Assembly (NCBI GenBank): GCA_964638035.1
Contig: CAZWXD010000019.1
Location: 1-60,577, forward strand
Direction of reading: 5' to 3'
DNA: 60,577 bases
Source: JAGGAG01 sp964638035
Lineage (GTDB): Bacteria > Gemmatimonadota > Gemmatimonadetes > Gemmatimonadales > GWC2-71-9
Of the stretch, positions 17,803 to 25,089 are shown piece after piece. The position numbers were made by a program, and so were the translations under genes. The notes under the pieces are model-generated. The model ran no database searches, was not told where the DNA came from, and worked only from the letters and a program-made list of their open reading frames with translations. Position 1 is the first letter of the stretch, and the number at the start of each line of letters is the position of its first letter.

Positions 17803-19400
17803 CGGGCCACGCCCACCGCACGCGTCTCGCGGATCACCACCACGCGAATCTGGCCGGGGTACTGCAGTTCCCCCTCGATCCGCTTCGCGATCTGCTCGCT
17901 CAGGTCTGCCGCGCCGGCGTCGTCTACCTTGTCGGGGGTCACCACCACTCGCACCTCCCGTCCCGCCTGGATGACGTTGGCCTTCTCGACCCCCTTGAAC
18001 TCATTGGCGATCTCCTCCAGCCGGGTAAGCCGCTTCACGTAGCTCTCGTAGGCCTCGCGGCGCGCCCCGGGGCGCGCCCCGCTGATGGCATCCGCCGCCT
18101 GCACCAGCACCGACTCGGTGGTCTCATGGGGAACGTCGTCATGGTGCGCGTGGATGCAGCCGACGACCGCCGCTGCCTCGCCGTACTTGCGTGCGACCTC
18201 GACCCCCAGCTCCACGTGCGTCCCCTCGTTCTCGTGGGTCAGGACCTTGCCCACGTCGTGCAGCAGCCCGCCCCGCTTCGCCAGCGCGACATCGAGGTGC
18301 AGCTCGGCCGCCATCATGCCCGCGAGCCAGGCGACCTCCTTGGAGTGCTCCAGGATGTTCTGTCCGTAGGAGGTGCGGTAGCGCATCCGGCCCACCAGCT
18401 TGATGAGTTCCGGGTGCAACCCCGGCACCCCGGCCTCGTAGGCGGCCTGTTCCCCCAGCTCCACCAGCTGCTGCTCCAGCTCCCGGCGGACCTTGGCCAC
18501 CAGCTCCTCGATGCGTCCCGGGTGGATGCGCCCATCCGAGATGAGCTGCTCGAGCGCGCGGCGCGCCACCTCCCGGCGGATCGGGTCAAAGCAGGAGATG
18601 ACCACGGTGTCGGGCGTGTCGTCGATGATGACATCCACGCCGGTGACCGTCTCGAAGGCGCGGATGTTCCGCCCCTCGCGGCCGATGATGCGGCCCTTCA
18701 TCTCGTCAGAGGGCAGCGTCACGGCCGACACCGTGGTCTCGGCCGTGTGCTCGGCGGCAATGCGCTGGGCCGCCATCGCCACGATGCGCCGGCCCTCCCG
18801 CTCGGCTCCCTTGCGCGCCTGCTCCCGGATGTCGCGGGCCAGCGCCTGGGCCGATGACCGGGCCTCATCCTCAACCCGCTGCAGCAGCTCCCGCCGCGCG
18901 TCCTCCGAGCTGAGCCCGGCCACGCGCTCCAGCCGTGCGCGCTGCTCCTCCGCAAACCGGGCGGCGGCCTCCTCCTTCGTGGCCAGCCCCGCCTCCCGCG
19001 CCCCCAGCGACACCTCGCGTGCATCGAGCTGCTGGCCCCGCCGGCCAAGCTCGCGCTGCAGCTGGTCCAGCTCGGCCACCCGGCGCTCTGCCGCCCGGGC
19101 GCGGTCCTCCGCCTTGCGCTCCTCGCGTGCGGCCTCGTCGCGGCGACCCTGCAGCTCACGATCTGCTTCTTCCCGGAACTTCACCGCTTCGAGCCGGGCG
19201 GCGAGCACGGCTTCGTGCCGGGCAAGCTCCGCGCTCTCCGCGCCGGCCGCGCGGATCCGGTCGGCCTCGGCGCGGGCAACCTCGAGGATGGCCCCGGCGG
19301 CCTTGCGCTGCGTGCGGTTGTAGAAGAAGAGGAACAGCGCGGCGACAACAAGGCCGGCGACCAGCCCCTCGACCATGGGGATGAGCATGGCAGGACTCAT
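17799..19400 (-). CDS. rny: Ribonuclease Y
   Basis: Membrane-anchored endoribonuclease that starts mRNA decay. The 533-residue product (usual 510-530) has an N-terminal transmembrane helix (about 10-27, VEGLVAGLVVAALFLFFY), a long charged coiled coil to about 200, a KH domain containing DEMKGRIIGREGRNIRAFE, and an HD domain with GGLLHDVGK and HAHHDD. It starts at ATG 19400; an internal ATG at 19388 could also serve. Only 42 nt separate it from zapA. Having RNase Y suggests this lineage follows the Firmicutes-like decay route; whether RNase E is also present cannot be seen here. Confidence 0.96.
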   Translation of the reverse strand: MSPAMLIPMVEGLVAGLVVAALFLFFYNRTQRKAAGAILEVARAEADRIRAAGAESAELARHEAVLAARLEAVKFREEADRELQGRRDEAAREERKAEDRARAAERRVAELDQLQRELGRRGQQLDAREVSLGAREAGLATKEEAAARFAEEQRARLERVAGLSSEDARRELLQRVEDEARSSAQALARDIREQARKGAEREGRRIVAMAAQRIAAEHTAETTVSAVTLPSDEMKGRIIGREGRNIRAFETVTGVDVIIDDTPDTVVISCFDPIRREVARRALEQLISDGRIHPGRIEELVAKVRRELEQQLVELGEQAAYEAGVPGLHPELIKLVGRMRYRTSYGQNILEHSKEVAWLAGMMAAELHLDVALAKRGGLLHDVGKVLTHENEGTHVELGVEVARKYGEAAAVVGCIHAHHDDVPHETTESVLVQAADAISGARPGARREAYESYVKRLTRLEEIANEFKGVEKANVIQAGREVRVVVTPDKVDDAGAADLSEQIAKRIEGELQYPGQIRVVVIRETRAVGVAR

Positions 19401-19442
19401 GGCGATCTATCTCCAGGGGCGTGCTGGCGCGCCCCAGTGCAG

Positions 19443-19763
19443 TCAGTCGGTGTCCGCTCCCTGGGCCCGGCGTCCCCGCTTGCCGGGTGGAAGCAGCGGC
19501 GCCAGGTCGGCGGCCAGGGCCTGCATTCGTGCTGCGACCTCCGCATCGCCGCGCCGGGCCTGGAACAGCTCGTCCGTGATGGACAGCGCGGCGAGCACGG
19601 CCGCTCGATGCGACTCGAGCGTCGGCACCATGAGCCGGATCCGGTCAATGGCCCCGGCCACGTACGCCGCGACTTCCTGGGTGTACTCGGGAGGGGCCTC
19701 CGAGCGCACCGTGTAGGTCTCGCCGCCAATCGTGACCTGGACTGCATGCTTGGGCATCGTCAC
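19443..19763 (-). CDS. zapA: Cell division protein ZapA
   Basis: ZapA bundles FtsZ filaments at the division ring. The 106-residue product begins MTMPKHAVQVTIGGETYTVR and continues EYTQEVAAYVAGAIDRIR and then ALSITDELFQARR, the beta-hairpin plus long helix arrangement of the family (usual 95-110). The tail PPGKRGRRAQGADTD is low complexity. The start at 19763 overlaps the upstream coiled-coil gene by 4 nt; a second Met two codons later is also possible. No 6S RNA-like sequence fits in the 42-nt space downstream, although ssrS often neighbours zapA elsewhere. Confidence 0.9.
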   Translation of the reverse strand: MTMPKHAVQVTIGGETYTVRSEAPPEYTQEVAAYVAGAIDRIRLMVPTLESHRAAVLAALSITDELFQARRGDAEVAARMQALAADLAPLLPPGKRGRRAQGADTD

Positions 19764-20086
19764 ACCCGCTCCGACAGCCCGCGCTCCAGGAACGCCAGCC
19801 GCGCGCTCAAGGCACCCAGCCGCTCGCGCGCCGCCTCCAGGCGACGCCGCAGTTCCACGTTCTCCTGCTCCAGGTCCACCGCACGGGCGCGTGTCTCCGA
19901 CAGTCCCGGCCCCGTGGCCGGACCCGTCCGTGAGCGCAGGTCAGTGAGCTCGGCCTCGGCGCGAAGGCAGCGCCGGCGCCAGGCCCCCAATTCCTCAACC
20001 AGGTGCCTCGCCAGTGCCTCGACCTCTGCCACCGCCGCCTGGTCGGGGCGCTGGTAGGCCTGCATCTCCCCTCCTCGCGCACTCAT
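19760..20086 (-). CDS. Small coiled-coil protein between pheT and zapA, unknown function
   Basis: A 108-residue protein, almost entirely helical by eye: AAVAEVEALARHLVEELGAW, an arginine-rich stretch, then LEQENVELRRRLEAARERLG and LSARLAFLERGL with heptad-like leucines. There is no signal or membrane segment. It overlaps both neighbours by 4 nt (pheT stop, zapA start), so it is translated as part of that unit. Close coupling to zapA and the coiled-coil form recall ZapB-like division factors, but sequence alone does not prove that. I leave it unnamed. Confidence 0.75.
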   Translation of the reverse strand: MSARGGEMQAYQRPDQAAVAEVEALARHLVEELGAWRRRCLRAEAELTDLRSRTGPATGPGLSETRARAVDLEQENVELRRRLEAARERLGALSARLAFLERGLSERV

Positions 20087-22497
20087 GCTGGCGCCGCCGC
20101 CCCTCGGCGCCGGAGCCCGAGCCGGGCCTCGAGCGCGGAAAGCACCGCGGCCAGGGCAGCATCGACCTCGGCATCACGCAGCGTGCGATCTGCCGCCCGG
20201 AAGCCGAGCCGCAACGTCAGGCTGCGCTGTCCCGTTCCAACGGCCGCGCCACGAAACTCGCCGACGGCGGCGGCCGACTCGAGCAGCGGGCCGGCCGCCT
20301 CGCGGATCACCTGCAGCACGCTGGCGCTCGTCGTCTCATCAGGCACCACCAGCGAGACATCCCGGCTCGACGCTGGCGTGCTGGGCAGCGGCACGACGCG
20401 AACGGCGTCGGGGATGGCCATCGCCACCTGGACTTCGACGCCGTACAGCGGCCCCGCCCAGGGCGGTGCATCGGCATCGAGCAGCCCCGCCCACCCTGCG
20501 GCCTGTCCTCCGGGCGCCACCGCCCGGAGCGAATGCCCCTCAACGTGCCATGACGCTCCCGGATGCGCCAGAGCCAGCATCCGCTCGGCGAGCGCCTTGA
20601 GGTCCCAGAAATCGATGAGCGCCGGTGCCTCGGTCCAGTGCGCTGGTTCCCGCTGTCCCGTGACGACTGCCGCCAGGTGCATGGCCTCGTGCGGTCGGGT
20701 GCCAGGCTCGGCGGCACCGAACACCGTCCCCACCTCGAACAGCCGCACGTCCCTCACCTGGTTGTTCCAGTTGTGCTCCACGTGCCGCACCAGCGCAGGC
20801 AGGAGCCGGGCGCGCAGGTGCGCCCCGGTGTCGGCAAGCGGGTTCAGCAGGGAGACATCGCCCGTGCCAGGCGGGCCGAAGGGCAGGCTCACCACCTCCG
20901 CCAGGCCGAGTCGGAGCAGGCCCTCCCGAACGCGGCGCTCTGCCACGGCGGCGGGTGCTTCCGCCAGCGATCCCACGCGGAAGGGCCGCAGCTCCGTGGG
21001 AATGCGGTCATAGCCGTGGATGCGCGCCACCTCTTCGACGAGGTCGATCTCCTCGCGCAGGTCGGGACGCCAGCCGGGCACGTCCACCGCGAGGCGACCA
21101 TCGCCCGGCTTTGCGACCACGGTGGCGCCGATCGCCACGAGGCAGCGCTCGACCTCGAACTGGTCGAGGTCGAGTCCCACCACCTGTGCCACGCGCGCCA
21201 GGCGGAGGAAGATCCGCGGCGGATGCGTCACCTCCGGCCACACGTCGAGGGGCGCCCCTGCCAGCCTCCCGCCGGCCGTGGCGAGCACCAACTCGATCGC
21301 CCGGCGCATGGCTGCGGCGCCACCCCAGAGGTCGATGCCGCGCTCGAAGCGGTAACTGGCCTCGCTCGAGAGGCCGAGTGCCCGGCGCGTGCGGCGGATG
21401 CCGGACGGCGCCCAGAACGCGGCCTCCAGCAGGACATCGGTCGTGCCCGCCGACACCTCGGTGTTGGCCGCACCCATGACGCCCGCGACGCCCACGATGC
21501 GCGCGGCGTCGGCAATGACGGTCATGCCCTCCTGCAGGGTGCGCTCGGTGCCGTCGAGTGTCGTCACCCGGGTGCCCTCGGCGGCGCGCCGTACCACCAG
21601 CCCGGGCCCCTGCACCAGCGCCAGGTCGTAGGCATGCATCGGCTGGTTCAGCTCGAGCATGACGTAGTTGGTGACGTCCACGATGTTGCTGATGGACCGG
21701 ACCCCGGCAGCCTCGAGGCGCTGGCGCAGCCAGGCGGGCGACGGTCCCACCCGAACGCCCCGGATCACCGCGGCATGGAAGCGCCGGCACCCGGTGGTGT
21801 CCTCGATGCGGATGGTGACCCCTGCCGTCTCACCCTGCGCGGCCCCGTGCACGCGGACCTCACGGGGGAGGTCGGTTGCCACCTGGGCGCCGGATGGGGG
21901 TGACGGGATGACCGGAAGTCGGAATGGCACGCCGAGCGACGCGGCCAGCTCGCGAGCAACGCCCTTGTGGCAGAGGAGGTCGGGACGGTTCGGGGTGACG
22001 TCCACCACCAGGCGCTCATCGTCCAGCGGCAACGCCTGCAGCAGGGGTGTGCCCGGCGGGACGTCGAGGTCGAGCTCCCAGATGCCGTCGGCATCGGTCC
22101 CCACACCCAGCTCCCGGGTGGAGCAGAGCATCCCCTCGGACGGCTCGCCGCGCAGCTTCGCCCGCTCGATGCGCATGGGAGTCCCGCCCCTGCCCACGGG
22201 GACGCTGCTGCCAACCGGGGCGAAGGGATAGCGCTTCCCCGCCGTCACGTTGGGGGCGCCGCAGACCACCTGGCGCAGCGTCCCCGACCCGTCGTTCACC
22301 GCACACACGCGCAACCGGTCGGCGTTCGGATGCTGGCGCACCGACTCCACCACGGCCACCAGGATGCCCTCGAGCCCCTGGTGAATCGGCTCCACCGCAT
22401 CCACCGCAGCACCGAGCGCCCCCAGCCGCCGGGATGCATCGTCGCTCGCGAGGGTGCGCTGCAGGAAGGCCTCGAGCCAGCGCCGCGAGATGTTCAC
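20083..22497 (-). CDS. pheT: Phenylalanine-tRNA ligase beta subunit
   Basis: Beta subunit of the (alphabeta)2 PheRS. The 804-residue product (usual 790-810) has an N-terminal domain MNISRRWLEAFLQ, an EMAP-II-like tRNA-binding domain (about 40-150, VVCGAPNVTAGKRYPFAPVG), B3/B4 editing domain (about 205-370, RFHAAVIRGVRVG, SNIVDVTNYVMLELNQPMHA), B5 (DLREEIDLVEEVARIHGYDRI), a catalytic-like core, and a C-terminal FDX-ACB domain (SRDVSLVVPDETT). It starts at GTG 22497, overlapping the pheS stop. All modules are present, including editing. Confidence 0.97.
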   Translation of the reverse strand: MNISRRWLEAFLQRTLASDDASRRLGALGAAVDAVEPIHQGLEGILVAVVESVRQHPNADRLRVCAVNDGSGTLRQVVCGAPNVTAGKRYPFAPVGSSVPVGRGGTPMRIERAKLRGEPSEGMLCSTRELGVGTDADGIWELDLDVPPGTPLLQALPLDDERLVVDVTPNRPDLLCHKGVARELAASLGVPFRLPVIPSPPSGAQVATDLPREVRVHGAAQGETAGVTIRIEDTTGCRRFHAAVIRGVRVGPSPAWLRQRLEAAGVRSISNIVDVTNYVMLELNQPMHAYDLALVQGPGLVVRRAAEGTRVTTLDGTERTLQEGMTVIADAARIVGVAGVMGAANTEVSAGTTDVLLEAAFWAPSGIRRTRRALGLSSEASYRFERGIDLWGGAAAMRRAIELVLATAGGRLAGAPLDVWPEVTHPPRIFLRLARVAQVVGLDLDQFEVERCLVAIGATVVAKPGDGRLAVDVPGWRPDLREEIDLVEEVARIHGYDRIPTELRPFRVGSLAEAPAAVAERRVREGLLRLGLAEVVSLPFGPPGTGDVSLLNPLADTGAHLRARLLPALVRHVEHNWNNQVRDVRLFEVGTVFGAAEPGTRPHEAMHLAAVVTGQREPAHWTEAPALIDFWDLKALAERMLALAHPGASWHVEGHSLRAVAPGGQAAGWAGLLDADAPPWAGPLYGVEVQVAMAIPDAVRVVPLPSTPASSRDVSLVVPDETTSASVLQVIREAAGPLLESAAAVGEFRGAAVGTGQRSLTLRLGFRAADRTLRDAEVDAALAAVLSALEARLGLRRRGAAAPA

Positions 22498-23570
22498 CTG
22501 CCGTCCCCCGGGCCGAACTGCGCCAGGAACCGCATGTCACCCTCGTACAGCAGCCGGATGTCCTTCACGCCGTGGCGCAGCATCGTGATGCGAGCCGGCC
22601 CCATGCCGAAGGCAAAGCCGGTGTAGCGCTCGGGATCCACCCGCCCCTCGACCAGGACGCGCGGATGCACCATCCCGCAGCCCAGGATCTCCATCCAGCC
22701 GGTCCCCTTGCAGGCGCCGCACCCCGAGCCATGGCAAAGCTGGCACTCGACGTCCATCTCGGCGGAAGGCTCCGTGAACGGGAAATACGACGGGCGGAAC
22801 CGCACCCGCGTGCTGGGCGAGAAGAAGCGCTGCGCAAAGTGGGTCAGTGTTGCCTTCAGGTCCACCAGGGAAATGCCCTCGTCCACCACAAGCCCCTCAA
22901 CCTGGGCAAAGGCCGGTGCGTGCGATGGGTCGAACGGGTCGCTCCGGTACACCATCCCCGGCATCACGACGCGAATGGGGGGCGCGGCCTCGTGCATGAC
23001 TCGAACCTGCACGGGCGAGGTGTGCGTGCGCAGCAGGAGCCGCGCACCCTCGGCGGCCTCGCCGGCCACGGGCGGCACATCGAGGTAGAGCGTGTCGTGC
23101 AGGTCCATCGCCGGGTGGTCGGCGGGGAAGTTGAGCGCCAGGAAGTTGTACCACTCGGTCTCGACTTCAGGCCCCACCGCCACGCTGAAGCCCAGCGCGC
23201 GGAAGATCTCGACAATCTCGTCGATCACCGCAGTGACCGGGTGCTGGATCCCGGTCCACCGCTGGCGGCCCGGCATGGTGCGGTCCACGGCGAGGTCGCT
23301 CGCGGTGGCCGAGACGCTGGCAAGTTCCGCCTGCCGCGCGGCAATCGCCACCTCGGCGCGCCGCTTCACGGCATTCACCGCCGCGCCGAAGGCCCGCCGG
23401 TCCGAGTCGGGGCGAGTCGCCACCGACTTGAGGAGTGCGGTGAGGACCCCCGCCTTGCGGCCCAGGAGGGCGATCTCCTCCCGCGCCAGGGCGCCGGCAT
23501 CCAGGCCGGCCAGGCCCTCGAGCCGCGGCAGCAGGGCATCAAGCTCGGGATATCCGGTGGGAACAGTCAT
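22494..23570 (-). CDS. pheS: Phenylalanine-tRNA ligase alpha subunit
   Basis: Catalytic class II subunit of PheRS. The 358-residue product has an N-terminal coiled coil (about 1-90), motif 1 around HPVTAVIDEIVEIFRALGF, then DTLYLDVPP, motif 2 LRTHTSPVQVRVM, the Phe-pocket region FAQVEGLVVDEGISLVDLKA, and motif 3 FAFGMGPARITMLRHGVKDIR near the C-terminus. A CxxCxGxGC-like cluster (CQLCHGSGCGACKGTGW) sits before motif 3, as in many bacterial PheS. The ATG 23570 start has a CCCGGAG Shine-Dalgarno. The 81-nt gap to rplT can form a GGGCCG/CGGCCC hairpin, which may be a pheST leader element. Confidence 0.97.
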   Translation of the reverse strand: MTVPTGYPELDALLPRLEGLAGLDAGALAREEIALLGRKAGVLTALLKSVATRPDSDRRAFGAAVNAVKRRAEVAIAARQAELASVSATASDLAVDRTMPGRQRWTGIQHPVTAVIDEIVEIFRALGFSVAVGPEVETEWYNFLALNFPADHPAMDLHDTLYLDVPPVAGEAAEGARLLLRTHTSPVQVRVMHEAAPPIRVVMPGMVYRSDPFDPSHAPAFAQVEGLVVDEGISLVDLKATLTHFAQRFFSPSTRVRFRPSYFPFTEPSAEMDVECQLCHGSGCGACKGTGWMEILGCGMVHPRVLVEGRVDPERYTGFAFGMGPARITMLRHGVKDIRLLYEGDMRFLAQFGPGDGR

Positions 23571-23651
23571 GGGTCTCCGGGCATTGCCGGAAGTCCCGCG
23601 GGCCGCCCACCGGGAAGGGGACGGCCCACGGACAAGTGCGCGTGAACGGAC

Positions 23652-24011
23652 CTACGCCCTGGCGGACTTGGCGGCCAACTCGGCCAGCTTCGCGAACGCA
23701 TCCGCGTCGCGCACTGCCAGGTCGGCGAGGATCTTCCGGTTCACCTCGACACCAGCCTCCTTGAGGCCAGCCATGAGCCGGCTGTAGCTCAGACCGTGCA
23801 GCCGCGCCGCCGCATTGATGCGGGTGATCCAGAGGGCCCGGAACTCGCTCTTCTTCTTGCGCCGGTCGCGGTAGGCATAGCGCATGCCCCGCTCGACCGT
23901 CTCCTTGGCCGCCTTGTACAGCTTGCTGCGGCCGCCGTACGCTCCCTTGGCCGCCGCCATGACCTTCTTCTTGCGCGCGTGATGCGCGACGCCGCTCTTC
24001 ACTCGAGGCAT
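23652..24011 (-). CDS. rplT: 50S ribosomal protein L20
   Basis: Large-subunit assembly protein, and in several bacteria the autorepressor of the infC-rpmI-rplT operon. The 119-residue product starts MPRVKSGVAHHARKKKVMAA and includes YKAAKETVERGMRYAYRDRR and FRALWITRINAAARLHGLSY, the family signature. The start is ATG 24011, 10 nt after rpmI, with an AGGGG Shine-Dalgarno. Complete. Confidence 0.98.
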   Translation of the reverse strand: MPRVKSGVAHHARKKKVMAAAKGAYGGRSKLYKAAKETVERGMRYAYRDRRKKKSEFRALWITRINAAARLHGLSYSRLMAGLKEAGVEVNRKILADLAVRDADAFAKLAELAAKSARA

Positions 24012-24021
24012 GGTCCCTCCC

Positions 24022-24216
24022 CTAGGCCTGCAGCAGGCGGTTCACGCGCGGGAAGTCCGCCGAGCTCACCAGGTCGGACTTCTTGAGCCGGTTCTTCCGC
24101 TTCCGCGTCTTCTTGGTCAGGATGTGGGAGTGGTTGGCGTGCCACCGCTTCAACTTCCCCGTCCCGGTGCGCGACAACCGCTTCGTGGCCGCGCGCTTGG
24201 TCTTCATCTTTGGCAT
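24022..24216 (-). CDS. rpmI: 50S ribosomal protein L35
   Basis: A 64-residue basic protein (usual 60-66): MPKMKTKRAATKRLSRTGTG, then KLKRWHANHSHILTKK and RKRKNRLKKSDLVSS, the standard L35 sequence. It lies between infC and rplT as in nearly all bacteria. The start is ATG 24216. The mRNA just upstream can fold into a 15-bp stem that ends about 18 nt before this ATG, which could control entry of ribosomes. Confidence 0.97.
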   Translation of the reverse strand: MPKMKTKRAATKRLSRTGTGKLKRWHANHSHILTKKTRKRKNRLKKSDLVSSADFPRVNRLLQA

Positions 24217-24234
24217 TACTCGGTTCCCTCGTGT

Positions 24235-24305
24235 CGTCAACGCGTCAGGACTCCAGGTCATCACGCACGGGCGGGGACAGGCCCTGACGACCTGACGCCT
24301 TGACG
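24235..24305 (-). repeat. Imperfect 15-bp inverted repeat between infC and rpmI
   Basis: Arms at 24235-24249 and 24291-24305 are reverse complements with one mismatch and a 41-nt loop. They are built from the same GTCAGG-type units seen elsewhere in the window. In the mRNA the stem ends 18 nt before the rpmI start codon. It could be an L20-responsive translational operator, or simply repeat units inserted in opposite orientations. The remainder of the 98-bp spacer has no other feature. Confidence 0.5.
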
Positions 24306-24314
24306 CCCTGATAC

Positions 24315-24836
24315 CTATTTCGGTGCCAGCACCATCGTCATGTTGCGCCCCTCGAGCCGCGCCTCGGCCTCGACCTTGCCGATGTCGGCCACCGCCACGG
24401 CCACCCGGTCGAGCACCTGCTTGCCGAGGTCCAGGTGGGCGAGCTGCCGCCCCCGGTACATCAGCGTGCACTTCACCTTGTTGCCCTCGAGCAGGAACTC
24501 CCGCGCGTGGCGGGTCTTGAACTCGAAGTCGTGCTCCTCGATCCCCGGCCGGAACTTCACTTCCTTCAGCTGGATCACGTGCTGCTTCTTCTTGGCCGCC
24601 CGCGCCGCCTTCGCCTCCTCGAACTTGAACTTCCCGTAGTCCATGATCTTGACCACGGGAGGCCGCGCCGTCGGGGCCACCTCCACCAGGTCCAGGCCGC
24701 GCTCCTGCGCGATGGCCAGGGCCTCCTCGACCGGCAGCACGCCCAGCTGGGCACCGTCATTGGCAATTACCCGCACCGGGCTGATGCGGATCATCCGGTT
24801 GATACGAACCCGCCGCTCACGATCGCTGGTGGACAG
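24315..24836 (-). CDS. infC: Translation initiation factor IF-3, probable CTG start
   Basis: IF-3 binds the 30S subunit, checks the start codon-anticodon pair and prevents subunit joining. The protein shows both domains: N-domain RINRMIRISPVRVIANDGAQ and VEEALAIAQERGLDLVEVAP, the linker KIMDYGKFKFEEAKAARAAK, and C-domain QLKEVKFRPGIEEHDFEFK and RNMTMVLAPK. No ATG or GTG lies at the right place. The in-frame TTG at 24896 is inside a leader hairpin and too far upstream. CTG at 24836 sits 8 nt after a perfect GGAGG (24849-24845) and gives a 173-residue protein starting just before the conserved region (E. coli 180). E. coli infC uses rare AUU so that IF-3 represses itself; a CTG here would serve the same logic. 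Confidence 0.9.
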   Translation of the reverse strand: MSTSDRERRVRINRMIRISPVRVIANDGAQLGVLPVEEALAIAQERGLDLVEVAPTARPPVVKIMDYGKFKFEEAKAARAAKKKQHVIQLKEVKFRPGIEEHDFEFKTRHAREFLLEGNKVKCTLMYRGRQLAHLDLGKQVLDRVAVAVADIGKVEAEARLEGRNMTMVLAPK

Positions 24837-25028
24837 TGGAACAACCTCCGGCTCAGGAAACGAAAGACACCCGATCGAGGCGACCGGGTGTCCCAATCAT
24901 GTCAGGAGGCCTGCAACGATGCAGTACCCAATTGACGCGACCTGGACCCGTTCGCTGTGAAGTCCGCTTCCCGGCGGCACTTCGGCTCGGGGTGGGGCCG
25001 GTTTTTCCGACCCGCTTGTGAGGCGGAG
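24837..25028 (-). promoter_or_regulatory. Structured 5' leader of the infC operon
   Basis: About 185 nt of non-coding leader precede the infC CTG. On the minus strand there is first a hairpin of seven pairs (GGGTCGG-AAAAA-CCGGCCC, near 25012-24994). Then comes CCTCCT (24909-24904), which could pair with the GGAGG Shine-Dalgarno. An 8-bp perfect stem follows, GACACCCG/CGGGTGTC (24892-24885 with 24873-24866), then TTTCGTTTCC. The last stem plus T-rich run looks like an attenuator, and the CCTCC/GGAGG pairing like a ribosome-site switch. A 15-codon ATG frame (24900-24853) spans the hairpin but has no Shine-Dalgarno. Confidence 0.5.
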
Positions 25029-25057
25029 AACTTAGCGGGGTCCGGGGTCCGGGGCAA
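25029..25057 (-). promoter_or_regulatory. Candidate infC promoter, TTGCCC-N17-TAAGTT
   Basis: TTGCCC (25057-25052) is followed after exactly 17 bases by TAAGTT (25034-25029) and C, the same arrangement as before rpsA. It would start transcription near 25020 and separates the infC operon from the glycosyltransferase gene upstream. Confidence 0.5.
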
Positions 25058-25089
25058 GCTGGGACACACCTCGCCGGGCCAACCGGGGG

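Noticed and set aside
24853..24900. 15-codon leader peptide in the infC leader
   Set aside because: It has an ATG but no Shine-Dalgarno, no run of regulatory codons and an anti-Shine-Dalgarno-like CCTCC just upstream; more likely chance.
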